Assembly: GCF_004522235.1 (NCBI RefSeq)
Contig: NZ_SDLT01000011.1
Coordinates: forward strand, 124,001 to 188,000
DNA length: 64,000 nucleotides
Source: Amycolatopsis nivea
GTDB lineage: Bacteria; Actinomycetota; Actinomycetes; Mycobacteriales; Pseudonocardiaceae
Direction of reading: 5' to 3'
The notes below the pieces were generated by a model. It saw only the letters and a program-made list of their open reading frames with translations. It was not told the DNA's origin and made no database searches. Below are positions 41,579 through 50,006 of this stretch, piece by piece. A program made the translations under genes and the position numbers. Numbering within the stretch: position 1 is the stretch's first letter; every line of letters begins with the position of its first letter.

Positions 41579-43110
41579 CGCCGCTGCAGAACGTCGACAC
41601 GCTGGTCGCCCTGGTCACGCGCGCCGCGCAGCTCTGGCCGGAGCGCACCGCGTGGATCTTCGACAGCACCGGCACCAGGTTCACCTTCGCCGAGGTCGAC
41701 GACCGCAGCGGACGCCTGGCTAAAGCGCTCCAGGAACAAGGCGTCCAGGCAGGCGATCGCGTCGCGGTGATGCTCCGCAACGAGCCGGAATTCCCGCTCA
41801 TGTGGCTCGCGCTCGCCAAACTCGGCGCCGTTCTGGTTCCGGTGAACATCAACTACCGCGAATTCGACGGCGCGCACGTCCTGCGCCACTCCGGCGCGCG
41901 CTTGGCGGTGGCCGCCGAAGAGTTCGTGGAACTGCTGGAGAAAATCGCGCCGGAAACGGCCGTGGAACGCGTCCTCACGCCGGACGCGCTCAAGTCGGAA
42001 ACACGCTGCGAACCTGAATTGGTGGTGGCCGAACAGCCGGTCAACATCCAGTACACCTCCGGCACCACCGGCGCGCCGAAGGGCTGCGTGCTGCCGCACC
42101 GGTACTGGACCACGCTCGCGATCGGGCTCGCCACCGACTTCCCCGCCGTCGGCGAAGACGACATTCTGCTTACCGCACAACCGTTCCACTACATTGATCC
42201 ACAGTGGAACGTCGCGCTCGCGCTGGCCGCCGGGGCGACGCTCGTCGTACTGGACCGCTTCCACCCCTCCACCTTCTGGGCGAAGGTCCGCGAGTACGAG
42301 GTCACCTGGTTCTACTGCCTCGGCCTGATGCCGACGCTGCTGCTGCGCCAGCCGCCGCATCCGGACGACCGGAACCACCGCGTCCGCGCGATCAGCGCGT
42401 CGGCGATCCCGCCGGACCTGCACGCTCAGCTGGAAGAACGCTGGGGCGTGCCGTGGTACGAGGCGTTCGGGATGACCGAGACCGGCGGGGACATCCGGGT
42501 TTCCGAGTCCGACCACGACGCCGCGGTGGGCACCGGCTGCATCGGACGGCCGACCCGCGACCGCGAAGCGATGATCGCCGGCGAGGACGGGAAACCATTG
42601 CCTCGTGGGGAAACCGGCGAGCTGCTGATCCGCGGCATCGGGCTGATGCACGGCTACCACGAGGATCCCGAAGCGACCGCGCGCGCCTTCGCCGGCGGCT
42701 GGTTCCACACCGGCGACCTCGCCCGGATGGACGACGAAGGCCGCGTCTACTACCTCGGCCGCACCAAGGACATGATCCGGCGCAGCGGCGAGAACATCTC
42801 CGCCGACGAGGTCGAGCGCGCGCTGCTGCAACATCCGAAGGTGCAACTCGCGGCCGTCCTCGCGGTACCGGACGAGCTGCGCGGCGAGGAAGTGAAGGCG
42901 TACGTGGTGTGCGGCGAGAACCGGCCGTCACCCGAGGAGCTGGCGGAGTTCTGCGCGCAGCAACTGGCGTACTTCAAGGTGCCGCGCTTCTGGGCCTTCG
43001 CGGACGACCTGCCGCGCACGCCGTCCGAACGCGTCGCGAAGGGCGAACTGCGGAAGGTCGCCGACCTGCGCGCCGGTTCCTGGGACCGCAGCACCGGGGA
43101 GTGGCGATGA
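41575..43110 (+). CDS. Acyl-CoA ligase (AMP-binding, CaiC-like)
   Basis: A 511-residue ANL-superfamily acid-CoA ligase. The phosphate loop is YTSGTTGAPKGCVLP near residue 160, and further motifs are YEAFGMTETGGDI, WFHTGDLARMDDEGRVYYLGR and RSGENISADEVE. The A10 lysine region near the end reads PSERVAKGELRKV. The GTG start overlaps the hydratase stop, and its stop overlaps the TetR start. Closest known types are crotonobetaine/carnitine-CoA ligase and medium-chain ligases; the acid is unknown. Confidence 0.9.
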   Translation: MTPLQNVDTLVALVTRAAQLWPERTAWIFDSTGTRFTFAEVDDRSGRLAKALQEQGVQAGDRVAVMLRNEPEFPLMWLALAKLGAVLVPVNINYREFDGAHVLRHSGARLAVAAEEFVELLEKIAPETAVERVLTPDALKSETRCEPELVVAEQPVNIQYTSGTTGAPKGCVLPHRYWTTLAIGLATDFPAVGEDDILLTAQPFHYIDPQWNVALALAAGATLVVLDRFHPSTFWAKVREYEVTWFYCLGLMPTLLLRQPPHPDDRNHRVRAISASAIPPDLHAQLEERWGVPWYEAFGMTETGGDIRVSESDHDAAVGTGCIGRPTRDREAMIAGEDGKPLPRGETGELLIRGIGLMHGYHEDPEATARAFAGGWFHTGDLARMDDEGRVYYLGRTKDMIRRSGENISADEVERALLQHPKVQLAAVLAVPDELRGEEVKAYVVCGENRPSPEELAEFCAQQLAYFKVPRFWAFADDLPRTPSERVAKGELRKVADLRAGSWDRSTGEWR

Positions 43111-43754
43111 GCAGCGCCGAACGCGTCCGGGCGGCCGCCGTGAAACTGTTCGCCACCAAGGGTTTCCACGGCACAGGCATTCGGGATCTGGCCCAGGAAG
43201 CCGAACTTTCTTCGGCGACGCTCTACCACTACATGGGCACCAAGGAAGATCTTCTTGTCGAGATCATGACGACCTCGCTGCACCGCCTGATCGACGCGGT
43301 CGCGAAGGCCACCGCGGGCAGCGACGATCCGGTGGCCCGGATGCGCACGCTGGTCGCGCTGCATGTCCTCGCGCACGCCGCCCAGCCGGGCGAAACCCGG
43401 GTGGTGGACAACGAAGTCGACGCGCTTTCGGCTCCGGCGCGTGCCCAGGTCGTCGCGCTGCGGGACGAATACGAGCAGTTCTGGGCGAAGGCGATCGAAG
43501 ACGGCGCCGCGGCGAACGTGTTCCACACCGCACAACCGGCCGTGACGCGGCTCGCATTGCTGGAAATGTGCAGCGGCGTGGCCCGGTGGTATTCCCCGAA
43601 GGGCCCGCTCAAGCTCGAAGACCTGGCCACGCACTACGCGGAGCTGGCATTGCGGGCCCTCGGACATCCGGTCGCGGTGCGTGCGCACGACCTCCGGCAA
43701 TGCCTCGAAGTGGTCGCCCAGGTGTGGGACTTGCCTGTCCAAGAGGGCTTTTAG
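43107..43754 (+). CDS. TetR-family regulator (KstR2/FadR-like)
   Basis: A 215-residue TetR protein. The HTH reads AVKLFATKGFHGTGIRDLAQ then AELSSATLYHYMGTKEDLLV, a motif arrangement seen in KstR2- and FadR-like acyl-CoA sensors, with a TetR_C_33-like ligand domain. It overlaps the ligase stop by 3 bases (ATGA) and is the last gene of the operon. Its likely target is the palindrome at 40801, with an acyl-CoA product of the ligase as ligand. Confidence 0.88.
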   Translation: MSSAERVRAAAVKLFATKGFHGTGIRDLAQEAELSSATLYHYMGTKEDLLVEIMTTSLHRLIDAVAKATAGSDDPVARMRTLVALHVLAHAAQPGETRVVDNEVDALSAPARAQVVALRDEYEQFWAKAIEDGAAANVFHTAQPAVTRLALLEMCSGVARWYSPKGPLKLEDLATHYAELALRALGHPVAVRAHDLRQCLEVVAQVWDLPVQEGF

Positions 43755-43800
43755 CGCCGTACGCCTTGCTCAGACGGCGAACGTGGGGGACGCTCGAAGG

Positions 43801-44127
43801 GTGACTGAGCAAACGATCCAACTCGAACTGGACGACTCGGGTCTCTCTCCTGGCCTGCCCGCGCCTTCAAACCCGCGCGATCAGGTCCAGGACGTGCCGT
43901 ATCGACCAGTCGAGTTTCGTGACGACGACCTGCCCAGCGCGCTCGAGCGCTGCGCAGTCTGGCTGCGCCAAGCGCAGGAGTGGCTGGGAGAACCGCTCGA
44001 CGTCCTCGCGATCCACCTAGACTACGACGAGCGACAGGGTTCGCCCTACTACGACGTGAAATTGCTGTGCAACGAGGAGGACCTAGCCGGGGTCCCGATC
44101 GCGATGCGCGACAAGAACAAGTCTTAG
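43801..44127 (+). CDS. Hypothetical protein
   Basis: A 108-residue acidic protein starting VTEQTIQLELDDSGLSPGLP from GTG. The later part reads LERCAVWLRQAQEWLGEPLD then IHLDYDERQGSPYYDVKLLC. No signal peptide, membrane segment or known catalytic motif is seen. Codon usage matches neighbours, and a strong hairpin terminator follows, which supports a real gene. No family was recognised. Confidence 0.65.
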   Translation: MTEQTIQLELDDSGLSPGLPAPSNPRDQVQDVPYRPVEFRDDDLPSALERCAVWLRQAQEWLGEPLDVLAIHLDYDERQGSPYYDVKLLCNEEDLAGVPIAMRDKNKS

Positions 44128-44145
44128 CACTCGTCATCTCCGCCG

Positions 44146-44178
44146 CGAAGGCCCTCTCGGACTCCGAGGGGGCCTTCG
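44146..44178 (+). terminator. Terminator-like hairpin
   Basis: CGAAGGCCCTCTCGG (44146-44160) and CCGAGGGGGCCTTCG (44164-44178) form a 15-bp stem with one G-U wobble and the 3-base loop ACT. It ends the hypothetical gene before the phosphopantetheinyl transferase. Confidence 0.75.
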
Positions 44179-44254
44179 CCGCGTTCGGGATAGGGGCATG
44201 ACAAACCTCGGCGCGCCCGGGCAAGATCGGAGGCGGACGAGGGAGGGTATGCCG

Positions 44255-44944
44255 GTGACCGAAATCGTGGTGCGCTGGTCCGAACCGCTGCCCGCGGAGG
44301 ACCGCTACCTGAAGCTGCTGGACGACCTGGAGAGAGGCCGCTACGACGCGTACCGGCTCGAAATCGACCAGCGCCGCTTTCTGACCGGCCGGGTGCTCGC
44401 GAAGACCCTCGTCGCGGAACGGCTCGGCGGCGGGGCGGAGTCCGTGCGCTTCGACGCGACCTGCGACGACTGCGGCAAACCGCACGGCCGTCCGCGCGTG
44501 CCGGGTTCGGACCTCGTGCTGTCGATCTCGCATTCGGGCAATCTGATCGGCCTCGCGGTCGCTGACGGCGTGCCGGTAGGCCTCGACGTCGAAACCGCCA
44601 GCCGCAAGGCGGACGCGTCGCTCGTGGAGTACGCGCTGAGCCCGGCCGAGCGGGAAGCCGTCGCGGACCTGTCGGACGAGGAGCGTTCGGCGGCCTTCTT
44701 CATCTACTGGACGCGCAAGGAAGCGGTGATGAAGGCCACCGGCAAGGGGCTGAAGATCCCGCTGCAGAGCATCACGTTCTCCCGCTACGACGCTCCCGCC
44801 GAGCTGATGGCCTCGGGTGACGAGGCGCTGGACCCGGCGCGCACCCGGCTAGCCGACCTCAAGGCGGCCGACGGACACCGGGCGGCGGTCGCGGCGTTGA
44901 CCTCGGACAGCCTGAGCGTCACCGAGGAGCACTGGCTGCCGTAA
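44255..44944 (+). CDS. Sfp-type 4'-phosphopantetheinyl transferase
   Basis: A 229-residue Sfp-type transferase that attaches phosphopantetheine to carrier domains of NRPS, PKS or siderophore synthetases. The magnesium motif is PVGLDVETAS, and the second signature is FFIYWTRKEAVMKATGKGLK, seen from FFIYWTRKEAV on. The zinc-like CDDCGKPHGRP segment is typical of the group. GTG 44255 was chosen because GGAGG lies 8 bases upstream; upstream ATGs at 44249 and 44198 have worse spacing. It faces the isochorismate synthase tail to tail, 3 bases apart. Confidence 0.92.
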   Translation: MTEIVVRWSEPLPAEDRYLKLLDDLERGRYDAYRLEIDQRRFLTGRVLAKTLVAERLGGGAESVRFDATCDDCGKPHGRPRVPGSDLVLSISHSGNLIGLAVADGVPVGLDVETASRKADASLVEYALSPAEREAVADLSDEERSAAFFIYWTRKEAVMKATGKGLKIPLQSITFSRYDAPAELMASGDEALDPARTRLADLKAADGHRAAVAALTSDSLSVTEEHWLP

Positions 44945-44947
44945 GCC

Positions 44948-46108
44948 TCAGGACGCGCTGTCGTCCAGCCCCATCGCGCCGAGCAGCGTGCGGAACTTCG
45001 CGATCGTCTCCTGGTACTCGGTGTCCGGGTCCGACGCGGGCACGATGCCGCCGCCCGCGAAGAGCCGCATCGACTTGTCGGCCACCTCGGCGCAGCGGAT
45101 CGCGACGGCCCACTCGCCGTCTCCCGCCGCGTCGACCCAGCCGACCGCGCCCGCGTAGTACCCGCGGTCGAACGGCTCCAGTTCCTGCACCAGGTCGCGC
45201 GCGGCGACGGTCGGGGTGCCGCAGACTGCCGGGGTCGGGTGCATCGCGGCAGCGAGGTCGAGGGCGGTCACCGAGCGGTCCGCCAGCTCGCCGGTGATGG
45301 ACGTCCGCAGGTGCCAGATGGCGGGCGTGGAGACCAGCTCAGGGCCGGCTGGGACGTCGAGTGTGCGGCAGAACGGCCGCAGCGACTCGACGACGTAGTC
45401 GATCACCAGGTCGTGCTCTTCCCGGTCCTTCGCGGACGCGAGGAGGGCTTCGCCGTTGGCCCGGTCGGTCTCCGGGTCGGCCGAACGCGGCATCGACCCG
45501 GCGTGCGGGGTCGTGAACACCGAGTCGCCCGTCCGGGAAAGCAGCAGCTCGGGGGTGGCCCCGACGAGGGTGCGGCCGCCGGGCAGTTCGGCGGCGTAAG
45601 TGAAGTGGCGCGGGTTGCCGCGCGCGAGGTTGCGCACGATCGCCTCGACCGGGATCGGCGCGTCGAATTCCAGCTCGAGCGCGCGGGCCAGCACGGCTTT
45701 GCGCAGGTCGCGGTCCCGCAGAGCGGCGACGGCGGCCCGCACGTTCTCGCGGTGGCCGTCGGCGGAGGGAAGCCGCCGGGTGGCCGCCGGGGCGGGCAGG
45801 TCAGCGGCGGGCGGCGCGGCCGAGGCCTCGCCTTGGGCGCGGTGCACCGTCCGGGGCAGCACGAGGTGCCCCGGCGAGGCAGCGCCGGGTCCGGTGTCGA
45901 ACGGCAGCACGCCGACTGCGAGCGGCACGCCGGAACGGTCCAGCTCAGCGGCAGCCGAGCGGGCGAGGCGGCGTGGGTCGGCATCGGTGACTGTCCCGAG
46001 CGCACCGCGGGCGAGCAGGGCGCGCCGGGCGGTCGCGAACAAGAAGTCGCCACGCTGGTAGCGGACGGTGGTCTCGGCCGGGGTCGCCGGCGCGGTACTG
46101 GTCGTCAC
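44948..46108 (-). CDS. Isochorismate synthase (EntC/DhbC/MenF type)
   Basis: A 386-residue chorismate-binding enzyme that isomerises chorismate to isochorismate. Conserved blocks include AIWHLRTSITGEL, AMHPTPAVCGTPTV, PFDRGYYAGAVGWVDAAGDG and AVAIRCAEV. The mobile N-terminal part is less conserved. Isochorismate feeds 2,3-dihydroxybenzoate siderophores, salicylate or menaquinone. The adjacent Sfp-type transferase favours a siderophore link, but no DhbA, DhbB, DhbE or NRPS gene is here. No Fe-box was identified upstream. Confidence 0.9.
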   Translation of the reverse strand: MTTSTAPATPAETTVRYQRGDFLFATARRALLARGALGTVTDADPRRLARSAAAELDRSGVPLAVGVLPFDTGPGAASPGHLVLPRTVHRAQGEASAAPPAADLPAPAATRRLPSADGHRENVRAAVAALRDRDLRKAVLARALELEFDAPIPVEAIVRNLARGNPRHFTYAAELPGGRTLVGATPELLLSRTGDSVFTTPHAGSMPRSADPETDRANGEALLASAKDREEHDLVIDYVVESLRPFCRTLDVPAGPELVSTPAIWHLRTSITGELADRSVTALDLAAAMHPTPAVCGTPTVAARDLVQELEPFDRGYYAGAVGWVDAAGDGEWAVAIRCAEVADKSMRLFAGGGIVPASDPDTEYQETIAKFRTLLGAMGLDDSAS

Positions 46109-46200
46109 TTCACCAGCGTCTCAGGATCCGGGAGCGCCGCGGGGAAAGTGTCGCCGGTGCAACACCTCGCGCCACCTTCCCCGCGGCCGCCGGATCAGCG

Positions 46201-46512
46201 TTACTTGAGCGCGTCGATCAGCGCTTCGCGCTGCCGTTCGCCCAGGCCAGCGGCCCGGCGGTCGGGGTCGATCCCCGCCTGCTCGAGCAGCGCGGCGACC
46301 TTGACCGCGCCCAGGCCGGGCACCGCCTTGAGAAGCTGCGTGACCTTCGTCTTGCCGACGGTCTTGTTCTCCTTGGCCCGCTTGAGCACCGACTCGATGC
46401 TCTCCTTGCCGGACTTGATCGAAGCGAGCAGCTCCGAACGCGCCTTACGAGCCTCTGCCGCCTTGGCGAGGGCCTCGGCGCGCTGCTCCGGAGTCAACGT
46501 GGGCAGAGCCAA
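46201..46512 (-). CDS. mihF: Integration host factor, actinobacterial type (mIHF)
   Basis: A 103-residue nucleoid protein of the mycobacterial IHF family, unrelated in fold to HU/IHF. It reads ALPTLTPEQRAEALAKAAEA, then a long helix LASIKSGKESIESVLKRAKE, and the helix-two-turn-helix region VTQLLKAVPGLGAVKVAALLEQAGI, seen as LLKAVPGLGAVKVAALLEQ. TTG 46512 was chosen: it gives the conserved start M-A-L-P-T-L, and AAAGGA lies 7 bases upstream. A longer ATG start at 46599 has no such support. It binds DNA non-specifically and is usually essential. Confidence 0.93.
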   Translation of the reverse strand: MALPTLTPEQRAEALAKAAEARKARSELLASIKSGKESIESVLKRAKENKTVGKTKVTQLLKAVPGLGAVKVAALLEQAGIDPDRRAAGLGERQREALIDALK

Positions 46513-46567
46513 CGTAATGTCCTTTCCTCTCAGGTCTCCGCTTTCGCGGCCGACGGTCTCAGCCGAT

Positions 46568-46704
46568 GCTTGCAGCTGCAAGCGCTGGCCAGCCATCACT
46601 TACCACGGCCCCAGTAAACGCCACGTGCCCGCAGTACGCGCAACCGACACGCACTTATCACCCGTCGACGGGCGCGGCGGACCTGCGCGAGGGGACCCCT
46701 CGCG
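46568..46704. promoter_or_regulatory. Three strong palindromes upstream of mihF
   Basis: GCTTGCAGCTGCAAGC (46568-46583, perfect 16 bp), CCCGTCGACGGG (46661-46672, perfect 12 bp) and CGCGAGGGG-A-CCCCTCGCG (46686-46704, perfect arms of 9 bp) lie in the 461-bp gap between mihF and the divergent acyl-CoA synthetase. The rest of the gap shows no gene. These are likely operator or leader-hairpin elements of mihF. Confidence 0.55.
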
Positions 46705-46973
46705 ACCTGTGAAAACGGCCTCGATGGGCTCATTTCCACCCCCATTACCTCACCCGAACGAGAGTGTATTTCACCGCAGTTAACACAACGCATTTTCTTG
46801 TCCCGCAACGGGAATCGCGACAGAAGTGGATCATGGAAGCGCGGGGCCGCCACCCGATGGCGGGAGAGGGCCGACAAGCCGTGACCGAACTTGTTCGTGC
46901 CCGATCCGGCGGATCCGCATTAGAGTCGGGCGCACCCCAGTTCACCGGCGAACGAGCACCACGGGAGTCACCC

Positions 46974-48602
46974 ATGTTGAGCACGATGCAGGACGGACAG
47001 CTGTCGCTCGCGAAGCTGCTGCGCCACGGCACGAAGGTGCACGCGAAGAGCGAAGTCGTCACCTGGACCGGTTCAGAAGCCCGCCGGGAGACCTATGCGG
47101 AGCTCGGCAAGCACGCCGCCCGGCTCGCGAACGCGCTGCGCGGTCTCGGCGTCACCGGCGACCAGCGGGTCGGCACGTTCATGTGGAACAACGCCGAGCA
47201 CCTCGCCGCCTACCTGGCAGTGCCCGCCATGGGCGCGGTGCTGCACACGCTGAACATCCGGCTGTTCCCGGAGCAGCTGGTCTTCGTGGCGAACCACGCG
47301 GAAGACCACGTCATCATCGTCGACGGCACGCTCGTGCCGCTGCTGGCGAGCAACCTGCCGGGGATGAAGACGGTCAAGCACGTGATCGTGGCCAACGGCG
47401 ACGCGTCCGCGCTGACCGCGCCCGAGGGCGTCACCGTGCACTCCTACGACGAGCTGCTGGCCGGGCAGTCCGACGAGTTCGACTGGCCGGAGATCGACGA
47501 GCGGGCCGCCGCCGCGATGTGCTACACCTCCGGCACCACGGGCGACCCGAAGGGCGTCGTCTACTCGCACCGGTCGATCTGGCTGCACTCGATGCAGGTC
47601 TGCATGACCGACAGCATGCGGCTCGCCCAGGAAGACCTGGCGCTGGCTATCGTGCCGATGTTCCACGCCATGTCGTGGGGCCTGCCGTACGCGGCGATGA
47701 TGGTCGGTGCCTCGCTGCTGATGCCGGACCGGTTCCTGCAGCCCGCCCCGATCGCCGCGCTGCTGGCCGCGGAGAAGCCGACCTTCGCCGCCGCGGTGCC
47801 GACGATCTGGCAGGGCCTGCTCGCGCACCTGGACGCGAACCCGCAGGACATCAGCCACGTGCGAGAGGTGGTCGTCGGCGGATCGGCCGCGCCGCCGTCG
47901 CTGATGCACGCCTTCGAAGAGCGCTACAACGTGCCGATCCTGCACGCGTGGGGCATGACCGAGACGTCGCCGCTCGGCAGCGTCGCGCGTCCGCCGGCCA
48001 GCGCCACCGGCGAGGAGCGCTGGGCCTACCGCTACACCCAGGGCCGTTTCCCGGCGTCCGTAGCGGCCCGGCTGATCGGCGACGACGGCGAGGAACTGCC
48101 GTGGGACAACGAGGCGGTCGGCGAACTGGAGGTGTCCGGTCCGTGGATCGCCGGCGCCTACCACGGCGGATCCGACATCGACCCGGAGAAGTTCCACGAC
48201 GGCTGGCTGCGCACCGGTGACGTCGGCAAGATCAGCCCGGACGGCTTCCTCACGCTCACCGACCGCGCCAAGGACGTGATCAAGTCCGGCGGCGAGTGGA
48301 TCTCGTCGGTGGACCTGGAGAACGCGGTGATGGGCCATCCGGCGGTCGCCGAGGCGGCGGTCGTCGGCATCCCGGACGAGAAGTGGGACGAACGCCCGCT
48401 GGTCGCCGTCGTGGTCAAGGAGGGCCAGCAGGCCACCGCCGAGGAACTGCGCGAGTACCTGTCGGACAAGGTCGCGAAGTGGCAGCTGCCGGAGAACTGG
48501 ACGTTCGTGGAGGAGGTGCCCAAGACGAGCGTCGGCAAGTTCGACAAGAAGCGGCTGCGCGCGTCCTACTCCGAGGGAAAGCTCGACATCTCACACCTCT
48601 GA
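46974..48602 (+). CDS. fadD: Long-chain fatty-acyl-CoA synthetase (FadD-type)
   Basis: A 542-residue ANL-family ligase. The P-loop is YTSGTTGDPKGVVYSHRS near residue 185; other motifs are LHAWGMTETSPLG, WLRTGDVGKISPDGFLTLTD and IKSGGEWISSVDLE. The lysine-bearing C-terminus reads PKTSVGKFDKKRLR. The segment TLNIRLFPEQLVFVANHAED is typical of medium/long-chain fatty acid-CoA ligases. ATG 46974 with GGGAG upstream gives MLSTMQDGQLSLAKLL, the usual N-terminus; a longer frame upstream is non-coding. Monocistronic. Confidence 0.92.
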   Translation: MLSTMQDGQLSLAKLLRHGTKVHAKSEVVTWTGSEARRETYAELGKHAARLANALRGLGVTGDQRVGTFMWNNAEHLAAYLAVPAMGAVLHTLNIRLFPEQLVFVANHAEDHVIIVDGTLVPLLASNLPGMKTVKHVIVANGDASALTAPEGVTVHSYDELLAGQSDEFDWPEIDERAAAAMCYTSGTTGDPKGVVYSHRSIWLHSMQVCMTDSMRLAQEDLALAIVPMFHAMSWGLPYAAMMVGASLLMPDRFLQPAPIAALLAAEKPTFAAAVPTIWQGLLAHLDANPQDISHVREVVVGGSAAPPSLMHAFEERYNVPILHAWGMTETSPLGSVARPPASATGEERWAYRYTQGRFPASVAARLIGDDGEELPWDNEAVGELEVSGPWIAGAYHGGSDIDPEKFHDGWLRTGDVGKISPDGFLTLTDRAKDVIKSGGEWISSVDLENAVMGHPAVAEAAVVGIPDEKWDERPLVAVVVKEGQQATAEELREYLSDKVAKWQLPENWTFVEEVPKTSVGKFDKKRLRASYSEGKLDISHL

Positions 48603-48629
48603 GCGGTAAATCTCCGGCGAGTTGTCGGC

Positions 48630-48680
48630 CTGGGAAGGGCTTCGTGAGGGAATCTGTTGCAGGCAAGGAGCCCTTCCCAG
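48630..48680. repeat. Dispersed hairpin repeat, copy 2 (possible terminator)
   Basis: CTGGGAAGGGCT (48630-48641) and AGCCCTTCCCAG (48669-48680) form a perfect 12-bp stem around a 27-base loop containing GTGAGGGAATCTG and CAAGGAGCCC. The same words recur at 52574. It separates the acyl-CoA synthetase from the ABC importer and may terminate the former. Confidence 0.65.
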
Positions 48681-48701
48681 CACGTCGGAGGAGAACTGGG
48701 G

Positions 48702-50006
48702 ATGCAGCAGCGGAGCAGGAGGTCGTTCCTGTCGTTGGCGGGAACGGCGGCGGTGGGCGCGGTCGCGGCCGCGTGCGGGTCGAACACCGGGCGTCCGGGG
48801 GATCCGCCGCCGTCCACGGCGATGTCGGCGGGAGCCTCGACCCCGTCGCAGGCCCCGAAGGTCACGCTGCAGCAGTGGTACCACGCCTACGGCGAGGACG
48901 GCGTGCAGCAAGCCGTCAAGAACTACGCGGCCAGCTATCCGGGCGCGAAGGTCAACGTGGTGTGGAACCCCGGCGACTACGACTCGAAGATCGTCACCGC
49001 GCTGCAGAACAGCCCGGTGCCGGACGTTTTCGAGGCGCAGGTGAAGATCGACTGGGTCCGGCAGAACCAGGTGGTGGCGCTCGACGACATCATCGGACCG
49101 GTCAAGAACGACTTCAGCCCCGCCGTGCTCGCCGCGCAGACCGTGGAGGGCAAGGTCTACGGCATTCCGCAGGCCACCGACACGCAGGTCCTCTTCTACC
49201 GCAAGAGCATGCTGCAGGCCGCAGGCGTGCAGCCGCCGCAGACCGTGGACGAGCTGATCGACGCCGCGAGCAAGCTGTCGAAGGACGGCGTGAAGGGGTT
49301 CTTCGCGGGCAATGACGGCGGGGTCGGCACGCTCACCGGGCCGCTCATGTGGTCGGCTGGGCTCGACTACCTGAAGAACAACAACCGCGAGGTCGGCTTC
49401 GACGATCCGCGCGCGGCCGCCGCGTTCAGCAAGCTGCACACGTTGAACGCCAACGGTTCCCTGCTGCTCGGCGCGCCCGCCGACTGGTCGGATCCGGGCG
49501 CGTTCGTCGACGGGCTCTGCGCGATGCAGTGGACCGGGCTGTGGAACGTCCCGAAGATCCGCGACGCGCTCAACGACGACTTCGGCGTGCTGCCGTTCCC
49601 GAAGCTGGACGACAGCGGCAAGCCGTCGGTCCCGGTCGGCGCGTACGGCGCGATGGTCAACGCGAAGAGCGCGCACGTCAACGAGGCCAAGGCGTTCGTG
49701 AAGTGGCTGTGGATCGACCAGACCGACAGCCAGCTGGAGTTCGCCACCCGCTACGGCTTCCACGTGCCCGCCCGGCAGAGCCTCATCGACAAAGCGCAGA
49801 CGCTGCAAAGCGGTCCGGCCGCGGACGTGGTGAAGTTCGTCAAGGAGAACAGCCACCTCATCGGCGGTCCGGTGTGGACGCAGACGTCGAACACCGCGTT
49901 GTCGGACGCGGTCGCGAAGATCGCCAAGGAGGGCGCGGACCCGGTGGCGCAGACGAAGGCCGCGGTCACCGTCGCGCAGGCCGAGCTGAAACGCCTGTTC
50001 GGATGA
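48702..50006 (+). CDS. Sugar ABC transporter substrate-binding lipoprotein
   Basis: A 434-residue family 1 extracellular solute-binding protein. The N-terminus MQQRSRRSFLSLAGTAAVGA carries a twin-arginine-like signal, and the lipobox ends AAAC with the lipidated Cys near residue 24. The mature part shows VTLQQWYHAYGEDGVQQAVK and GKVYGIPQATDTQVLFYRKS, typical of oligosaccharide binders. ATG 48702 has GGAGGAG upstream. Two permeases follow with 4-base overlaps; no ATPase gene is present, so a shared MsiK-type ATPase elsewhere is probably used. Confidence 0.92.
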   Translation: MQQRSRRSFLSLAGTAAVGAVAAACGSNTGRPGDPPPSTAMSAGASTPSQAPKVTLQQWYHAYGEDGVQQAVKNYAASYPGAKVNVVWNPGDYDSKIVTALQNSPVPDVFEAQVKIDWVRQNQVVALDDIIGPVKNDFSPAVLAAQTVEGKVYGIPQATDTQVLFYRKSMLQAAGVQPPQTVDELIDAASKLSKDGVKGFFAGNDGGVGTLTGPLMWSAGLDYLKNNNREVGFDDPRAAAAFSKLHTLNANGSLLLGAPADWSDPGAFVDGLCAMQWTGLWNVPKIRDALNDDFGVLPFPKLDDSGKPSVPVGAYGAMVNAKSAHVNEAKAFVKWLWIDQTDSQLEFATRYGFHVPARQSLIDKAQTLQSGPAADVVKFVKENSHLIGGPVWTQTSNTALSDAVAKIAKEGADPVAQTKAAVTVAQAELKRLFG

